Positions 9,443 to 17,210 are shown, numbered from the stretch's first letter. The stretch is DNA of 29,382 bases from Corynebacterium sp. (GCF_030826625.1 NZ_JAPJNQ010000020.1:1-29382), one strand, 5' to 3'. Translations and numbers: made by a program. The notes: a model not told the origin generated them from the sequence alone.

Positions 9443-9470
9443 AATTACGGCACGCAAATCTTGCGTAATT
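9443..9470. promoter_or_regulatory. Dyad in the narK/mog divergent region
   Basis: AATTACG (9443-9449) and CGTAATT (9464-9470) form perfect 7-base arms around a 14-base centre. The overlapping ACGCAA (9452-9457) and TTGCGT (9461-9466) form a second, tighter dyad. The site lies 90-117 bases upstream of narK. This is the right place for an operator of the nitrate operon. ArnR or a two-component regulator are candidates by role, but I cannot assign one by sequence. Confidence 0.45.
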
Positions 9471-9502
9471 ATAAAATTCCACGCTTCCCCTGGTAAAACA
9501 CT

Positions 9503-9521
9503 TAAGGTTGCCCTAACCTGG
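9503..9521. promoter_or_regulatory. DtxR-like (iron regulator) box
   Basis: The 19 bases match the DtxR consensus (TWAGGTTAGSCTAACCTWA) at 15 positions, including AGGTT on the left and CTAACCT on the right. It lies between narK and the Mo-cofactor gene, about 60 bases before the latter. Direct iron control of an operon encoding five Fe-S clusters and two hemes is plausible. In C. glutamicum iron control of nar is known to run through RipA, which DtxR represses. Confidence 0.55.
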
Positions 9522-9537
9522 GGAAACAAAAGGTGAA

Positions 9538-9553
9538 TGTGACTTTTCTCATG
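9538..9553. promoter_or_regulatory. CRP/GlxR-like box upstream of mog
   Basis: TGTGA, six bases, then TCATG matches the GlxR/CRP pattern TGTGA-N6-TCACA in eight of ten fixed positions; the right half is imperfect. It lies 30 bases upstream of the mog start, a position that would suit repression of mog or activation of the distant narK promoter. Confidence 0.4.
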
Positions 9554-9582
9554 GCTCATTTTCGAGAAATTGGAGACACGAT

Positions 9583-10062
9583 ATGGTTAAAAATTCAGTC
9601 GGCATCATCGTTAGCTCTGACCGGATTTTATCGAAAGCTAAAGCGAATAAATCTGGCGAAATTGCCAAGGATTTCATTAAAAATTACGGATTAAAAATTA
9701 ACTTTTCCACGATCGTGGCGGAGGGCTACGATCCAGTCGACAACGCCCTGAGAGCCGCTCTGAACGAAGGTTGCGAAATCGTCATCATCATCGGCGGCAC
9801 GGGGATTGGCGCCACCAACTTCACGCCAGAAGTTACTGAAAAATACCTCAGCGCCCGGTTGCACGGCCTAGAAACGCAAGTGCTGCTGCGCGGTTTGCAA
9901 TCCTCACCCAAAGCGGGTTTGTCCCGCGGGATCATCGGCATGACCGAGCACGGCGGCGGAAGCCTAATCATCAACTGCCCATCGTCGTCAGGCGCGGTCA
10001 CCGACACACTGTCCGTGGTGTTCCCACTCCTGCCGGATATTTTTCGGGACTGCACAAACTAA
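9583..10062 (+). CDS. MoaB/Mog-type molybdopterin adenylyltransferase
   Basis: Mog-family enzymes adenylylate molybdopterin before Mo insertion, so this gene would help supply the cofactor of the neighbouring NarG. At 159 residues it has the length of the single-domain MoaB/Mog family. Visible blocks are SSDR at 11-14, GGTG at 71-74, TPE at 81-83 and the C-terminal NCPSSSGAV, equivalent to the usual N-x-PG/PS-S loop. The position of the usual RD in GGTGxxxRDxTPE reads TN here, so N79 stands where E. coli Mog has D82; D50 may match D49. A GGAG lies about 9 bases before the ATG. The first 40 codons are visibly richer in A+T than the rest. It could equally be named mog or moaB, so no symbol is given. 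Confidence 0.85.
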   Translation: MVKNSVGIIVSSDRILSKAKANKSGEIAKDFIKNYGLKINFSTIVAEGYDPVDNALRAALNEGCEIVIIIGGTGIGATNFTPEVTEKYLSARLHGLETQVLLRGLQSSPKAGLSRGIIGMTEHGGGSLIINCPSSSGAVTDTLSVVFPLLPDIFRDCTN

Positions 10063-10105
10063 ACCCGACGGCTGGGTAATGGGTTAACAAAGTAGGGCCG
10101 CCGCA

Positions 10106-11105
10106 TTAGACTTCCTGTAATCCGAGAATCGTGGTCGCCTTCTCTGTCAGTTCAAAAGACAATGGTTTTTTGGAAACTTCCCGCACGACACCCTGAGCGA
10201 CAAGTTCGCGTGCAACTGGTCGCACAGTATTCCAGTGCTTGTCCATGTATTGCCCAATCTCCTGCAGGGACACCGGTTCATGGGGACCAAATAGAAACGC
10301 CTGCCCAAGAATCGACAGAAACGCTTTCTGGTAATCCGAGAATTCGGCTCCCCCGAGCCGATCTTCCAAGTTAAGAAGCTGCACGCGCTTCTCGTCGAGG
10401 GATTCTTCTAGCTCCACCTGAGCGTCGCCAATGAGGTCGGCGATAACTTTAACGAAGAAAGTGACTTCCCCACGGTTCAGTGAATGCTCAGCCTGCTGGA
10501 AGGCAGAATAGTATTTCGCCCGTTGCACTGAAAACTGGTGCGACAAAGACATTGCGGTCGGCGCCGACAGAACATCCAATAACCGAAACGCCAACAAAAA
10601 CCGCCCTAGCCTGCCGTTGCCGTCGTAAAACGGGTGGGTGTATTCAAACATAAAATGCCCCACTATTGCGTGCACCAAAGAATTCTCGGCGCTAGCCTGG
10701 GTGCGCAAAAAAGTATCGATTCTATGCTCGATATCTTCTTCCTCCCCCGGCGCCCGATGAAACGTTTTCGTTCCATCGAAGATCGTGACTTCCTGCCGAC
10801 GGAAATGCTTCCCGTCTGGTGCGTCATCGGCGGCAATTTCGTGTGCAAGCAGCTCATCGTAAAGCTTTCGCAACTGCTGCACGGTATTCGGAAATTCGCA
10901 GTTCAGTGTGCCAGATTCTTTCCAATAGCGCGGCAAGCTCGACGGTCATCATCAGGAATAGCGGGTGCCCTGCGACGGTGAAATCCCACTGTAGAGTCGC
11001 TGGTGAATCGAGTCTTTGCGCGTGTTCTTTCTCCAGAGCCGAATGACCGTCCCGACTCGCATGAAAGACCGTCTTTAATGGCTTATAACCAGGTGTGCTT
11101 GCCAT
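10106..11105 (-). pseudogene. Fic-domain protein, frameshifted with internal deletion
   Basis: Fic proteins transfer AMP to target hydroxyls. The first part (ATG at 11105, about 72 codons: YKPLKTVFHASRD, then AGHPLFLMMTVELAALLERIW) matches the N-terminus of the actinobacterial Fic family. It then runs out of frame to a TGA at 10854. The Fic core continues in another frame from about 10890 to 10106. It contains HPFYDGNGRLGR, the intact catalytic motif, and a C-terminal winged-helix-like region. Between the parts, near 10880-10895, the segment that normally carries the inhibitory [S/T]xxxE[G/N] helix is missing. I estimate 45-50 residues lost, by memory of the family. The downstream frame has only a TTG (10936) without a good ribosome binding site. 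It is most likely a dead gene; a truncated, unrestrained Fic core is less likely. Confidence 0.75.
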
Positions 11106-11142
11106 GAGTCGTGCTTTCTTTGAGTCGGTGTAGCTGCTTGAG

Positions 11143-11209
11143 ATCAGCGTCGTATGTTGAATCAGCGTCGTGTTTCACGGAGCGCTGTAAGAAGTGAACG
11201 CTGTAAGAA
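11143..11209. repeat. Two pairs of short direct repeats
   Basis: ATCAGCGTCGT occurs at 11143-11153 and again at 11161-11171. CGCTGTAAGAA occurs at 11183-11193 and 11199-11209. They sit in the gap upstream of the broken fic gene, where its promoter would be. They may be replication slippage products or binding half-sites. No gene is seen in 11106-11404. Confidence 0.6.
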
Positions 11210-11223
11210 TATAGACAATAATA

Positions 11224-11267
11224 GCGGGCTATTTTACAAAAATCGCGGTTTTTGTAAAATAGCCCGC
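11224..11267 (-). terminator. Perfect 19-bp hairpin, possible terminator of the anchored-repeat locus
   Basis: A 19-base arm (11224-11242, starting GCGGGCTATTTTAC) is followed by a 6-base loop (11243-11248) and its exact complement (11249-11267). On the minus strand the hairpin is followed by TATTATTG, which is U-rich but not an uninterrupted run. It lies about 140 bases past the stop of the last surface protein gene and before the fic remnant. Terminator is the simplest reading; a mobile-element end is an alternative. Confidence 0.55.
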
Positions 11268-11404
11268 CGTAGTGTGGGTCTAACTTACACCCCTAGTTTA
11301 GGTCCCAGGTTGAGATCCCTGGTTTAGGCTCCTGTTTTACACCGGAGCGTTTGCGCTGCCAACGGTTACTTCCGGATCCAGCAAGCTACTGACCTCCCAA
11401 CAAC

Positions 11405-12907
11405 TTATTTGTTGCGGGAACGCTGCCACATCACAACGTAAATACCGATACCCAACGCGAAGGCGAATACACCCAGGCCAAGGATCAGGCCGGAAAAGAA
11501 GCTCATCGACGACGAGGTCGGCTTGTAGTTCGCACTCGCAGCGCCCCGCTGTGCAGCACCGTCGGCACTGGCGAATGCATCACCCTGACCATCGACGCCT
11601 GATAGGTTTGCGTCTTCAGCACCTTCTACCGGAGCTGCTTCCAGGCCCGGAGCTGCACCGGAACCACCAGCGCTTGGTGCCGGAGCTGGCGCTGGGGCTG
11701 GCGCGGGAGCCTTGGCAGGTACTATTGCGCCACTGGAGCCGCCGCTGTTCGATCCACCACTGCGCGGCGCAGGAGCAGGTGCTGGGGCGGGGGCTGATCC
11801 TCCCCCACCAGCGTTTGGTGCAGCCGGAGCTGGCTTCGGTCCCCCACCGGCTGGGGCCGGTTTAGCGTTCCCGTTAGCACCCGGCTGACCTGGTTTCGCT
11901 GGGGCCGGCTTGTTTCCCGCGTTCGGTGCACCCGGCGCGCCTGGCTTCCCGGCAGCATTCGGCTTCGGAGCCTTCTTGTCGTCTTCCTTAGTGAAAGGCG
12001 CGAGGAGTTTACGCACCGACTTCTCAATCCCCGAGATCGCCTTTTCCGTCTGGCTGATTTCTTTTTCCATCGCGGTTAAGTGATCGCCAAAGGTCTTAGG
12101 TTTGCCGCTGGCACCTGTACTCTTCGAGCCGGAGTTCGTGCCAGAGGTGCTCGAGCCGCGGTCGTCGCAATCGTAATCGCCGACCAGGAACATCACGTCT
12201 AAGGTTTGGGTTCCGCCGCGTGGCAAGGTGAATTCGAAGCCGACCTCATAAACGCCGGCTTTTTCAAACACGAAGCCGGTATGCACGTGCGTGTTATAAG
12301 GAATTGGCCACGCGTCATCCGCATCGTCGGAGTCCAAGACTATTTTGTTGCCACCCAGCCCTTCTGGGAGCCAACCGGTCATGCGACCAGGCCCCTGCTT
12401 CAGGTTCAGGTTCATCGACACTGCTTCCCCTTCAGCTAAGTATTCCGAGCTGAGATACATCGTGGAAAAACCAAGCCAGGGTACGTTAGGCAATTGCGTT
12501 TGTGGCAGGTACCAGCCTTCGTCGGGCAGCCCTGCGATTCCCAGAGCATCGAGTTTCACATGCTGGTCATTGGAGACCTCAACTACGCTGCGCCCAGACC
12601 CATAGGACAGCGACTCGCCGGAGGAATCATCAATCAGTGCAGGTTCTAATCCGTTCTCCGAAAGAACCGTCATGTCTTGGTGGCCGTGCGTGATTTTGTG
12701 ATTCGGCGTCCAGCCTTCCGCCGCGGTGCAGATTTCGTGGATTTGCGCGCTTGCCGACGGCGCTAGCATTCCAGCACCCAGACCAGCCGTCGCCAAGCCA
12801 ATGGTCAAACCCAGGCTCAGGGAAGTCTTCGAGAACCGGCGCGGGTTGCGTGAGCTAAGCGAACTACGCAGACGGCGACTACGGTGCACACTGTTCGTGG
12901 ATTTCAT
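11405..12907 (-). CDS. Membrane-anchored surface protein, one choice-of-anchor M domain
   Basis: The ATG at 12907 is chosen over an upstream TTG (12919), because that TTG lies inside the strong ribosome binding site GGGAGG. The 500-residue product has a signal peptide to about 54 (APSASAQ). One anchor-M domain follows (about 58-250), with GHQD (75-78), YLPQTQLPNVPWLG, GPG and HVH (207-209). Cysteines C60 and C247 bracket the domain and could form a disulfide. A short amphipathic, likely coiled-coil segment follows (about 273-305, TAMEKEISQTEKAISGIEK), then a Pro/Ala/Gly stalk (about 312-425) and a C-terminal helix (about 470-492) with a basic tail. No LPXTG is present. It is the last gene of the ABC locus, 105 bases after the permease. 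Its role is inferred as surface capture of the transported metal. Confidence 0.85.
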   Translation of the reverse strand: MKSTNSVHRSRRLRSSLSSRNPRRFSKTSLSLGLTIGLATAGLGAGMLAPSASAQIHEICTAAEGWTPNHKITHGHQDMTVLSENGLEPALIDDSSGESLSYGSGRSVVEVSNDQHVKLDALGIAGLPDEGWYLPQTQLPNVPWLGFSTMYLSSEYLAEGEAVSMNLNLKQGPGRMTGWLPEGLGGNKIVLDSDDADDAWPIPYNTHVHTGFVFEKAGVYEVGFEFTLPRGGTQTLDVMFLVGDYDCDDRGSSTSGTNSGSKSTGASGKPKTFGDHLTAMEKEISQTEKAISGIEKSVRKLLAPFTKEDDKKAPKPNAAGKPGAPGAPNAGNKPAPAKPGQPGANGNAKPAPAGGGPKPAPAAPNAGGGGSAPAPAPAPAPRSGGSNSGGSSGAIVPAKAPAPAPAPAPAPSAGGSGAAPGLEAAPVEGAEDANLSGVDGQGDAFASADGAAQRGAASANYKPTSSSMSFFSGLILGLGVFAFALGIGIYVVMWQRSRNK

Positions 12908-13012
12908 GGTTCCTCCCAAGGAAGTGAGAAATAATAATTTCGTATTTTTCAGTTTTTTGAATTAGCTGGCTGGTTTAGCTTGCTGGTTGGCTAGCCGTGT
13001 TGACCAACTGGT

Positions 13013-13903
13013 TTAGCTGGCTGCTTGTCTGCTCACCCGCGCGGCCCTGGTGGTTTGCAGGGTTCTGATCGACGGCATCAGTGCCCAAACCACCAGGAAC
13101 CAGACCGAAAGCAACAACACGATGCTGGCGCCCGCCGGAAGGTCGAATGCCCAGGCGATATACAGCCCGAAGAAGCTACCCAGCGCGCCGAAGGTCGCGG
13201 AAAGCACCATCATCGTCGTCAAGTTTGAGGTGATCAAACGGGCAGTGGCCGGTGGCGCAATCAGCAGGGCGAGCACCAAGATATTGCCGACGGTACCGAC
13301 CGAGATCACCACGGCCGCGGTGACAGCCAGGTAGAGCACGATGTCCATCAGCAGCACCGGAATGTTCATTGCACGGGCAGTTTCGCGGTCCAGGCAGGTG
13401 ACGTTCAGCTGCGGGCCGATGACGACGATCGTCGCCAAGACCAGCACAGACACGGCCAAAGCCAACCACACATCCGTGCTGGAAACACCGGTGAGCGAGC
13501 CGAAGAGGAAGCTGCTCAACGAGGCGGTATACCCCTCGGTGCGGGAGATGATCACCATGCCCACCGCGAAGGAAGCAGCGAAGAAGATGCCGATCACGGA
13601 ATCCTCGCGGACGTTTTGCCGCTGCGAGAACAACGCGATCAGGATCGCGACCACCGCTCCGGCCACCGCACCACCCAGCAGAACGGAAACCTGCAGGGCG
13701 AACGCGATGGTCAGGCCCGGGAACACAGCGTGTGAGACCGCATCACCGATAAAGGCCATGCCGCGCAACACGACATAACAGCCGACGACGGCGCAGGTAA
13801 TCGCGGCAATCACAGAAATCGCGACCGCACGCGCCAGGAAATCCAGCTGTGGGTTCGCGAGATCCATCAGGAACTCCGGAAAAGAAATCACAGAATTAGG
13901 CAT
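13013..13903 (-). CDS. Anchored-repeat-type metal ABC transporter, permease
   Basis: This is a 296-residue permease of the ABC-3 family (ZnuB/MntB-like), which imports zinc or manganese. About eight to nine hydrophobic helices span residues 22-282. The family block GDAVSHAVFPGL lies at 53-64, and VGNILVLALLIAPPATA is typical of the coupling region. Its ATG overlaps the ATPase stop by one base (TAATG), so the two are translationally coupled. The context (adjacent ATPase, binding protein and anchor-M surface proteins) places it in the family NCBI/TIGRFAMs names anchored repeat-type ABC transporter permease. Zn versus Mn cannot be decided from the sequence. Confidence 0.92.
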   Translation of the reverse strand: MPNSVISFPEFLMDLANPQLDFLARAVAISVIAAITCAVVGCYVVLRGMAFIGDAVSHAVFPGLTIAFALQVSVLLGGAVAGAVVAILIALFSQRQNVREDSVIGIFFAASFAVGMVIISRTEGYTASLSSFLFGSLTGVSSTDVWLALAVSVLVLATIVVIGPQLNVTCLDRETARAMNIPVLLMDIVLYLAVTAAVVISVGTVGNILVLALLIAPPATARLITSNLTTMMVLSATFGALGSFFGLYIAWAFDLPAGASIVLLLSVWFLVVWALMPSIRTLQTTRAARVSRQAAS

Positions 13904-14631
13904 TACACACCCACCCCAATCGCAGATAGCAGTGGCGAGCTCGGCGCGACGGAGAAGGTCTCGGACCAGATCTGCGGGTTCGCGCGGATCTCGTCGGCAG
14001 GCCCATCGGCCATAATCCCCTTGTTAAATAACACCACGCGGTGGCAGGTGTGCACGGCTTCGGCCAAGTTATGGCTAGACATGACGATGCTCGTGCCCTG
14101 CGAACTCAATTGCTCAAACAGCTCCAACAGGCCCTCCGTATTCGGCGCATCCAACCCGGTAAACGGCTCATCCAAAAACAACACCTCCGGCTGGGTGGCC
14201 AAAGCGCGCGCCAACAACACCCGCTGGCGCTGCCCACCGGAAAGTTCCGCGATCGGGCGGTCGGCGAGATCCTCCAGATTCGTCAACTGCAGCGCCGCAT
14301 TGACGGCCTGGTGGTCGTGCCGACGCGGGCGCCGGAACCACCCGATGATTCCAGTCCGGCCAGACAGCACCGTCTTGCGTACACTCCAGGGAAACTCCCA
14401 GGCGACGTCGTGGCGTTGCGGCACATAACCAATCGAGGCATCCACGGTGATCTCGCCGCTTTTCACTGGTACCAGCCCGAGGATGGAACGCATGAACGTC
14501 GTCTTCCCCGCGCCATTGGGGCCGAGCAAACCAATGAACTCGCCCTGGCCGATCTCTATGCAAGCATCGGTGATCACCTTGCGCCCACCCAGGAAAACCT
14601 GCAGCTTGTCGACGGTAATAAGCGGTTGCAT
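13903..14631 (-). CDS. Anchored-repeat-type metal ABC transporter, ATPase
   Basis: This 242-residue protein is a ZnuC/MntA-like ATP-binding subunit. Walker A is GPNGAGKT (37-44), the Q-loop is GYVPQ (68-72), the signature is LSGGQRQRVLLARA (130-143), Walker B is VLFLDE (150-155) and the switch histidine is H187. RHDVAWEFPWSV after the Q-loop is typical of metal-import ATPases. The start lies two bases after the stop of the upstream surface-protein gene (TAAGCATG) and the end overlaps the permease. This implies tight co-translation of surface protein, ATPase and permease. Confidence 0.95.
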   Translation of the reverse strand: MQPLITVDKLQVFLGGRKVITDACIEIGQGEFIGLLGPNGAGKTTFMRSILGLVPVKSGEITVDASIGYVPQRHDVAWEFPWSVRKTVLSGRTGIIGWFRRPRRHDHQAVNAALQLTNLEDLADRPIAELSGGQRQRVLLARALATQPEVLFLDEPFTGLDAPNTEGLLELFEQLSSQGTSIVMSSHNLAEAVHTCHRVVLFNKGIMADGPADEIRANPQIWSETFSVAPSSPLLSAIGVGV

Positions 14632-14633
14632 GC

Positions 14634-15536
14634 TTATTTCTTCTTTCCGCGGCTAGCTACGCCAACACCAACCAGCACGATGACGAGCACGATTCCGCCA
14701 ACCAGCAACCAGGAGATCTGGAACCCAGAAGAACCAGTGGAGGCGTTTTCCCAGTCAAAAACAGCATTGTGGGCTTCAGCCGGGTCCGTGCCCTCGCCAA
14801 CCGCGAAAGTCACCGCCTCTCGTGCCGAGAGTTCTTCGCCGTCGTTGGTGGTGGCGGTAATCTGGAGTCCCACCTGGTGCACGCCGGGTTCGGTAAACGT
14901 CCAATTCGCGTGGGTGTGGGTGTGCAGCTCAACAAAGAAGTCATCGTCTTTGCCGTCAGCCGTCGACCACAGCACATCCGGGGCTTCGAAACCACCATTT
15001 TGCAGGAACAACGCGAACTCACCTGGGCCACTGTGGCCTAAAAAGTCCATGTTTACGCCGTTTTGGACATTGTCAGTCAACGCTGGTGCTTGCGTGTTCC
15101 AACCCAGCCAGGGCACATCGACAATCTCTGTCTGTGGCACCACGTAAGCCGGCTCGTTCGCGCCAGCGCCGACGAAAGAGAAATCATCGTTGTCCGGCAG
15201 CGTCTGCACCGAATTTTCCCGCAACTGGAACACCATATCGTCCAAATGGCGCCATACCGGCGGCTGGCTGCGGTCATCGCGGGCGAGAATGCGGAGTTCC
15301 CCGTCGATCACCATCGCACCGATATCAATGTGTCCGGCCTCCACGACAACCTTCTCGCCCTCCGGCGCGATTGCCTCATCGCCGGTCACCACCTGCGACA
15401 GATCACTTCCCTGCGCGGATGCAACTGGCTGCGCTGCCGGGAAAAGCCCTACGCCCAACCCAGTCGCTGCCGCTAGTGCGAGGCCTGCGGCCCGGGTGCG
15501 CAGTGTGGTTGTGCGGGATGTGGTTTTAATCTTCAT
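14634..15536 (-). CDS. Membrane-anchored surface protein, single choice-of-anchor M domain
   Basis: The 300-residue product has a signal peptide (cleavage near ASAQ, residues 39-42) and one canonical anchor-M domain (about 62-250). Its landmarks in order are GHID (68-71), YVVPQTEIVDVPWLGWNTQ (131-149), SGPG (169-172) and HTHTHANWTF (205-214). A short spacer leads to one C-terminal helix (about 274-295) ending RGKKK, a stop-transfer anchor. It has no cysteine. This is the simplest copy of the module in the window and serves as reference for the others. The ATG has AAGGA upstream. It sits between the binding-protein gene and the ATPase, coupled to the latter. Confidence 0.88.
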   Translation of the reverse strand: MKIKTTSRTTTLRTRAAGLALAAATGLGVGLFPAAQPVASAQGSDLSQVVTGDEAIAPEGEKVVVEAGHIDIGAMVIDGELRILARDDRSQPPVWRHLDDMVFQLRENSVQTLPDNDDFSFVGAGANEPAYVVPQTEIVDVPWLGWNTQAPALTDNVQNGVNMDFLGHSGPGEFALFLQNGGFEAPDVLWSTADGKDDDFFVELHTHTHANWTFTEPGVHQVGLQITATTNDGEELSAREAVTFAVGEGTDPAEAHNAVFDWENASTGSSGFQISWLLVGGIVLVIVLVGVGVASRGKKK

Positions 15537-15631
15537 GGGAGTTCCTTTTCGCTGTTTCTGTGCTTATTGCTTCTGTGGTCATTGCTGTGTTGCCCCGGCG
15601 CGGCCGCACCAGGGCTGCTAGGGCTGTTGGC

Positions 15632-17179
15632 TTAGGGGCTTAAACATCGGTTGATTTCGTGCGCATTAAAACGCATCAGATCCAGGTACGTCGGCACATC
15701 CTTGTCCAAGGTGTCGCCGTAAATCGTGCACACCTGCGCCCCGGCCCGGCGCGCAGTTTCTTCCAACGTGGAGGTAGAAGCAGCCGCATTCGGTTCGACG
15801 AACACCGCCGGGATATCCAGATTTTCCAGGGTGCGCTGCAGTGCGATCACATCACGCGGGGACGGCTCAATCGAGGCATTCGGGGTAACAAAGCCAGCGA
15901 TATTAATCCCGTATCCCTGCTCTAAATAGGTGTAACCGTGGTGGGTGGTCACCAAGTGGCGGCGATGCTCCGGAATCGCATCATAGGTAGCGCGCAGTTC
16001 GTCGTCGACAAGCTTGATCTGCTGGTTATATTCCTCGGCGCGCTGCTGGTAGCGGTGGCCATTCGACGGGTCCGCTTTGGCCATCTGCTCGGCGATGACC
16101 TCCACATAGGCGCGCGCGTTGCGGGTGTTGTGCCACAGGTGCGGGTCGATCTCACCGTGCAGGTGCTTGCCTAGCACCGCTTGCGGCAGCAGGTAGGTCT
16201 CTTGGCCGGGGCGTCCCAAAAAGCGGTAGGCAGGGTCCGGCGGGATGGGCTGGAGGGTCGACGACGGGATCGCGAGCACGGTGGTATTCGGATCGAAGTA
16301 GGCATCGTGGTCGCGCAGGCTGATGGTCCCGTCGGCAAGATCGGCGGTGATATCCACGTGTCCGGAATCGATAACTTCCGCGCCTTCTTCCGGGTTCACG
16401 CCCACCGCGACAGTGATGGTTTGCTCCTCGGTGGCCTCCGAGCCTGGTTGTCCGGTGGCTGCGAAGGTGAGCCGGTAGATTCCTGGTTCGCTAAACGCCC
16501 AGGACACGTGCGTGTGCGCGTTGGCGGGCAGGTCGATGCCGCTTTCCGATGGGAAGATAGGCTCCGGGGTACCGAAGGTGGAGACGATATAGGCAGCAAC
16601 GTCTCCCGGCCCCTGGGCATCGGTCATGGTGAATTTCACCGAATTGGATTGCTCTGCACCTTGCACGCGCAGCCCTAGCCACACGGCATCGAGGGCAACG
16701 TTTTCTATCAGCGGGATCAGCTCTGCACCATAGGACGGCGCGCGATCAGCGACGTCGACGACTACGCCCGCGGTGGATTCGCGCAAGGTTTCAGCCAACG
16801 CTGGTGGTTCCAACAGCAGGCCGTTGGCAAAAGCCAGATCAGCGTAGGCAACTTCGCGGACCGTGCGCAGGCTGGGTTCGAAGTCGTGGGGGTCCTTGCC
16901 CGCTGGGATCAGCGTGGTGACATCTGCGTCTTCACCGGCAACCTGAGAGACCAAATCCGCCAAGATTGGGGTGGTCGCTACCACCCGCAGTCGGTGCTGG
17001 TCAGCCTGTGCCTGGCCTACCGATCGGGTGGTTTCGGCTGCCCCACTGAAGGCCAAGGTTCCGCCGAGGGTCACCGCAACCGCCAGGGCTGCAGCCATGC
17101 TGTAGCCGAGTTTTTTGGTACCAGACCACCGCGCAGCGCCTAAGCGTTGCGTATAAGAGGAGGTGCGGCGGTGTTTCAT
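15632..17179 (-). CDS. Metal ABC transporter substrate-binding protein with inserted anchor-M module
   Basis: This 515-residue ZnuA/SBP_bac_9-type protein is split by an insert. The N-lobe (about 63-145) holds the first ligand H98 (DPHDFEPSL). The C-lobe resumes at 338 with KHLHGEIDPHLWHNTRNA (H347), then THHGY (H413/H414), VEPNA (E462) and YGDTL (D489), matching the usual ligand positions. Residues about 150-337 are anchor-M sequence, at the place where ZnuA proteins carry a His-rich loop. The module runs in the order VWLG, GPG, HTHVSWAF (222-229), then GHVD (273-276), FLGRPGQETYLLPQ. That puts the usual second half first. The N-terminus has a hydrophobic signal or anchor (about 27-48) but no lipobox cysteine, so the binding protein is not a standard lipoprotein. 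C484 and C512 may pair. Confidence 0.9.
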   Translation of the reverse strand: MKHRRTSSYTQRLGAARWSGTKKLGYSMAAALAVAVTLGGTLAFSGAAETTRSVGQAQADQHRLRVVATTPILADLVSQVAGEDADVTTLIPAGKDPHDFEPSLRTVREVAYADLAFANGLLLEPPALAETLRESTAGVVVDVADRAPSYGAELIPLIENVALDAVWLGLRVQGAEQSNSVKFTMTDAQGPGDVAAYIVSTFGTPEPIFPSESGIDLPANAHTHVSWAFSEPGIYRLTFAATGQPGSEATEEQTITVAVGVNPEEGAEVIDSGHVDITADLADGTISLRDHDAYFDPNTTVLAIPSSTLQPIPPDPAYRFLGRPGQETYLLPQAVLGKHLHGEIDPHLWHNTRNARAYVEVIAEQMAKADPSNGHRYQQRAEEYNQQIKLVDDELRATYDAIPEHRRHLVTTHHGYTYLEQGYGINIAGFVTPNASIEPSPRDVIALQRTLENLDIPAVFVEPNAAASTSTLEETARRAGAQVCTIYGDTLDKDVPTYLDLMRFNAHEINRCLSP

Positions 17180-17210
17180 ACTTAATCTTTCTTCACGCTC
17201 ATGAGCGGGA

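Noticed and set aside
10106..10936. Fic core as a complete intact gene
   Set aside because: Its only start is a TTG lacking a ribosome binding site, and the family N-terminus lies just upstream in another frame, so disruption is the better reading.
14041..15147. 368-codon plus-strand frame opposite the ABC ATPase and a surface gene
   Set aside because: It spans two convincing minus-strand genes and shows no domain or ribosome binding site of its own.
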